Assembly (NCBI GenBank): GCA_001789355.1
Contig: MFZI01000065.1
Coordinates: 1-5,394, forward strand
Reading direction: 5' to 3'
Source of the DNA: Candidatus Roizmanbacteria bacterium RIFCSPHIGHO2_01_FULL_39_8
GTDB lineage: Bacteria; Patescibacteriota; Microgenomatia; UBA1406; GWC2-37-13
DNA length: 5,394 bases
Part shown: piece by piece, positions 5,320 to 5,394 of the stretch
Layout: the number at the start of each line of letters is the position of its first letter
Numbering within the stretch: the stretch's first letter is position 1
Translations under genes and position numbers: made by a program
The notes under the pieces: generated by a model
Database searches by the model: none
The model's input: only the letters and a program-made list of their open reading frames with translations
What the model was told of the DNA's origin: nothing

Positions 5320-5394
5320 TCACTTCTGTTCATAGATCCAGAAGATCTCTTCTCCTCCAACTGTGATCTTTTTTATCTTGGCTAAGACCTCGGG
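5320..5394 (-). CDS. C-terminal end of an unrecognised protein (5' part outside window)
   Basis: Reading from the right edge on the minus strand, 24 codons are open and end at a TGA (5322-5320). The visible tail has the character of a real protein: a lysine-rich LAKIKKITVGG segment, then EEIFWIYEQK. The corresponding plus-strand frames are broken or lack a start. The end is convergent with the protease gene, with only 17 bp between the two stops and no clear terminator. Too little is visible to assign a family. Confidence 0.6.
   Translation of the reverse strand, partial: PEVLAKIKKITVGGEEIFWIYEQK

Noticed and set aside
5334..5348. Inverted repeat AGATC-CAGAA-GATCT near the right edge
   Set aside because: It is inside the C-terminal coding region of the minus-strand gene, has only 5-bp arms and lacks a T tract, so it is not a convincing terminator.
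1..5394. CRISPR array, tRNA/rRNA gene, insertion sequence or prophage signs
   Set aside because: No spaced repeats, cloverleaf or rRNA-like sequence, transposase, terminal repeats or phage genes were seen.

Overview
This AT-rich 5.4-kb window looks like ordinary chromosome from a bacterium of the Candidate Phyla Radiation (Patescibacteria), most likely Microgenomates. That placement is inferred from the style of the DnaG and sigma-factor sequences, compact spacing, lack of Shine-Dalgarno sites and low GC; no rRNA or marker search was possible. The standard genetic code fits: every gene reads through without internal stops, and one TGA is used as a terminal stop.

Layout, left to right: (1) a minus-strand gene running off the left edge (1-1279, 426 codons visible) encodes a PilM/GspL-like actin-fold cytoplasmic domain, one membrane helix, a Pro/Thr/Ser-rich linker and the beginning of a LytR_C-type domain. 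(2) A 78-bp divergent promoter region (1280-1357). (3) dnaG (primase, 1358-3121) and rpoD (primary sigma factor, 3148-4239) on the plus strand, 26 bp apart: a macromolecular-synthesis operon without rpsU next to dnaG. (4) A 144-bp AT-rich intergenic region holding a weak terminator-like hairpin, three TATAAT boxes, an 8-bp-arm inverted repeat and a 10-bp direct repeat. (5) A small XRE-type regulator (4384-4602) followed by a CPBP/CAAX-type intramembrane protease homologue (4646-5302). (6) The last 24 codons of an unrecognised minus-strand gene (5320-5394), convergent with the protease gene.

DnaG primes replication and RpoD directs RNA polymerase to housekeeping promoters. The most interesting point is the promoter layout: four of the five gene starts in view have a -10-like hexamer ending 6 or 7 nt before the ATG and no Shine-Dalgarno sequence, which predicts leaderless mRNAs. 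This also changes the starts of dnaG and the protease gene from upstream TTG codons to downstream ATGs. The second point is the joining of a GspL-like architecture to a LytR_C domain in the left-hand gene.
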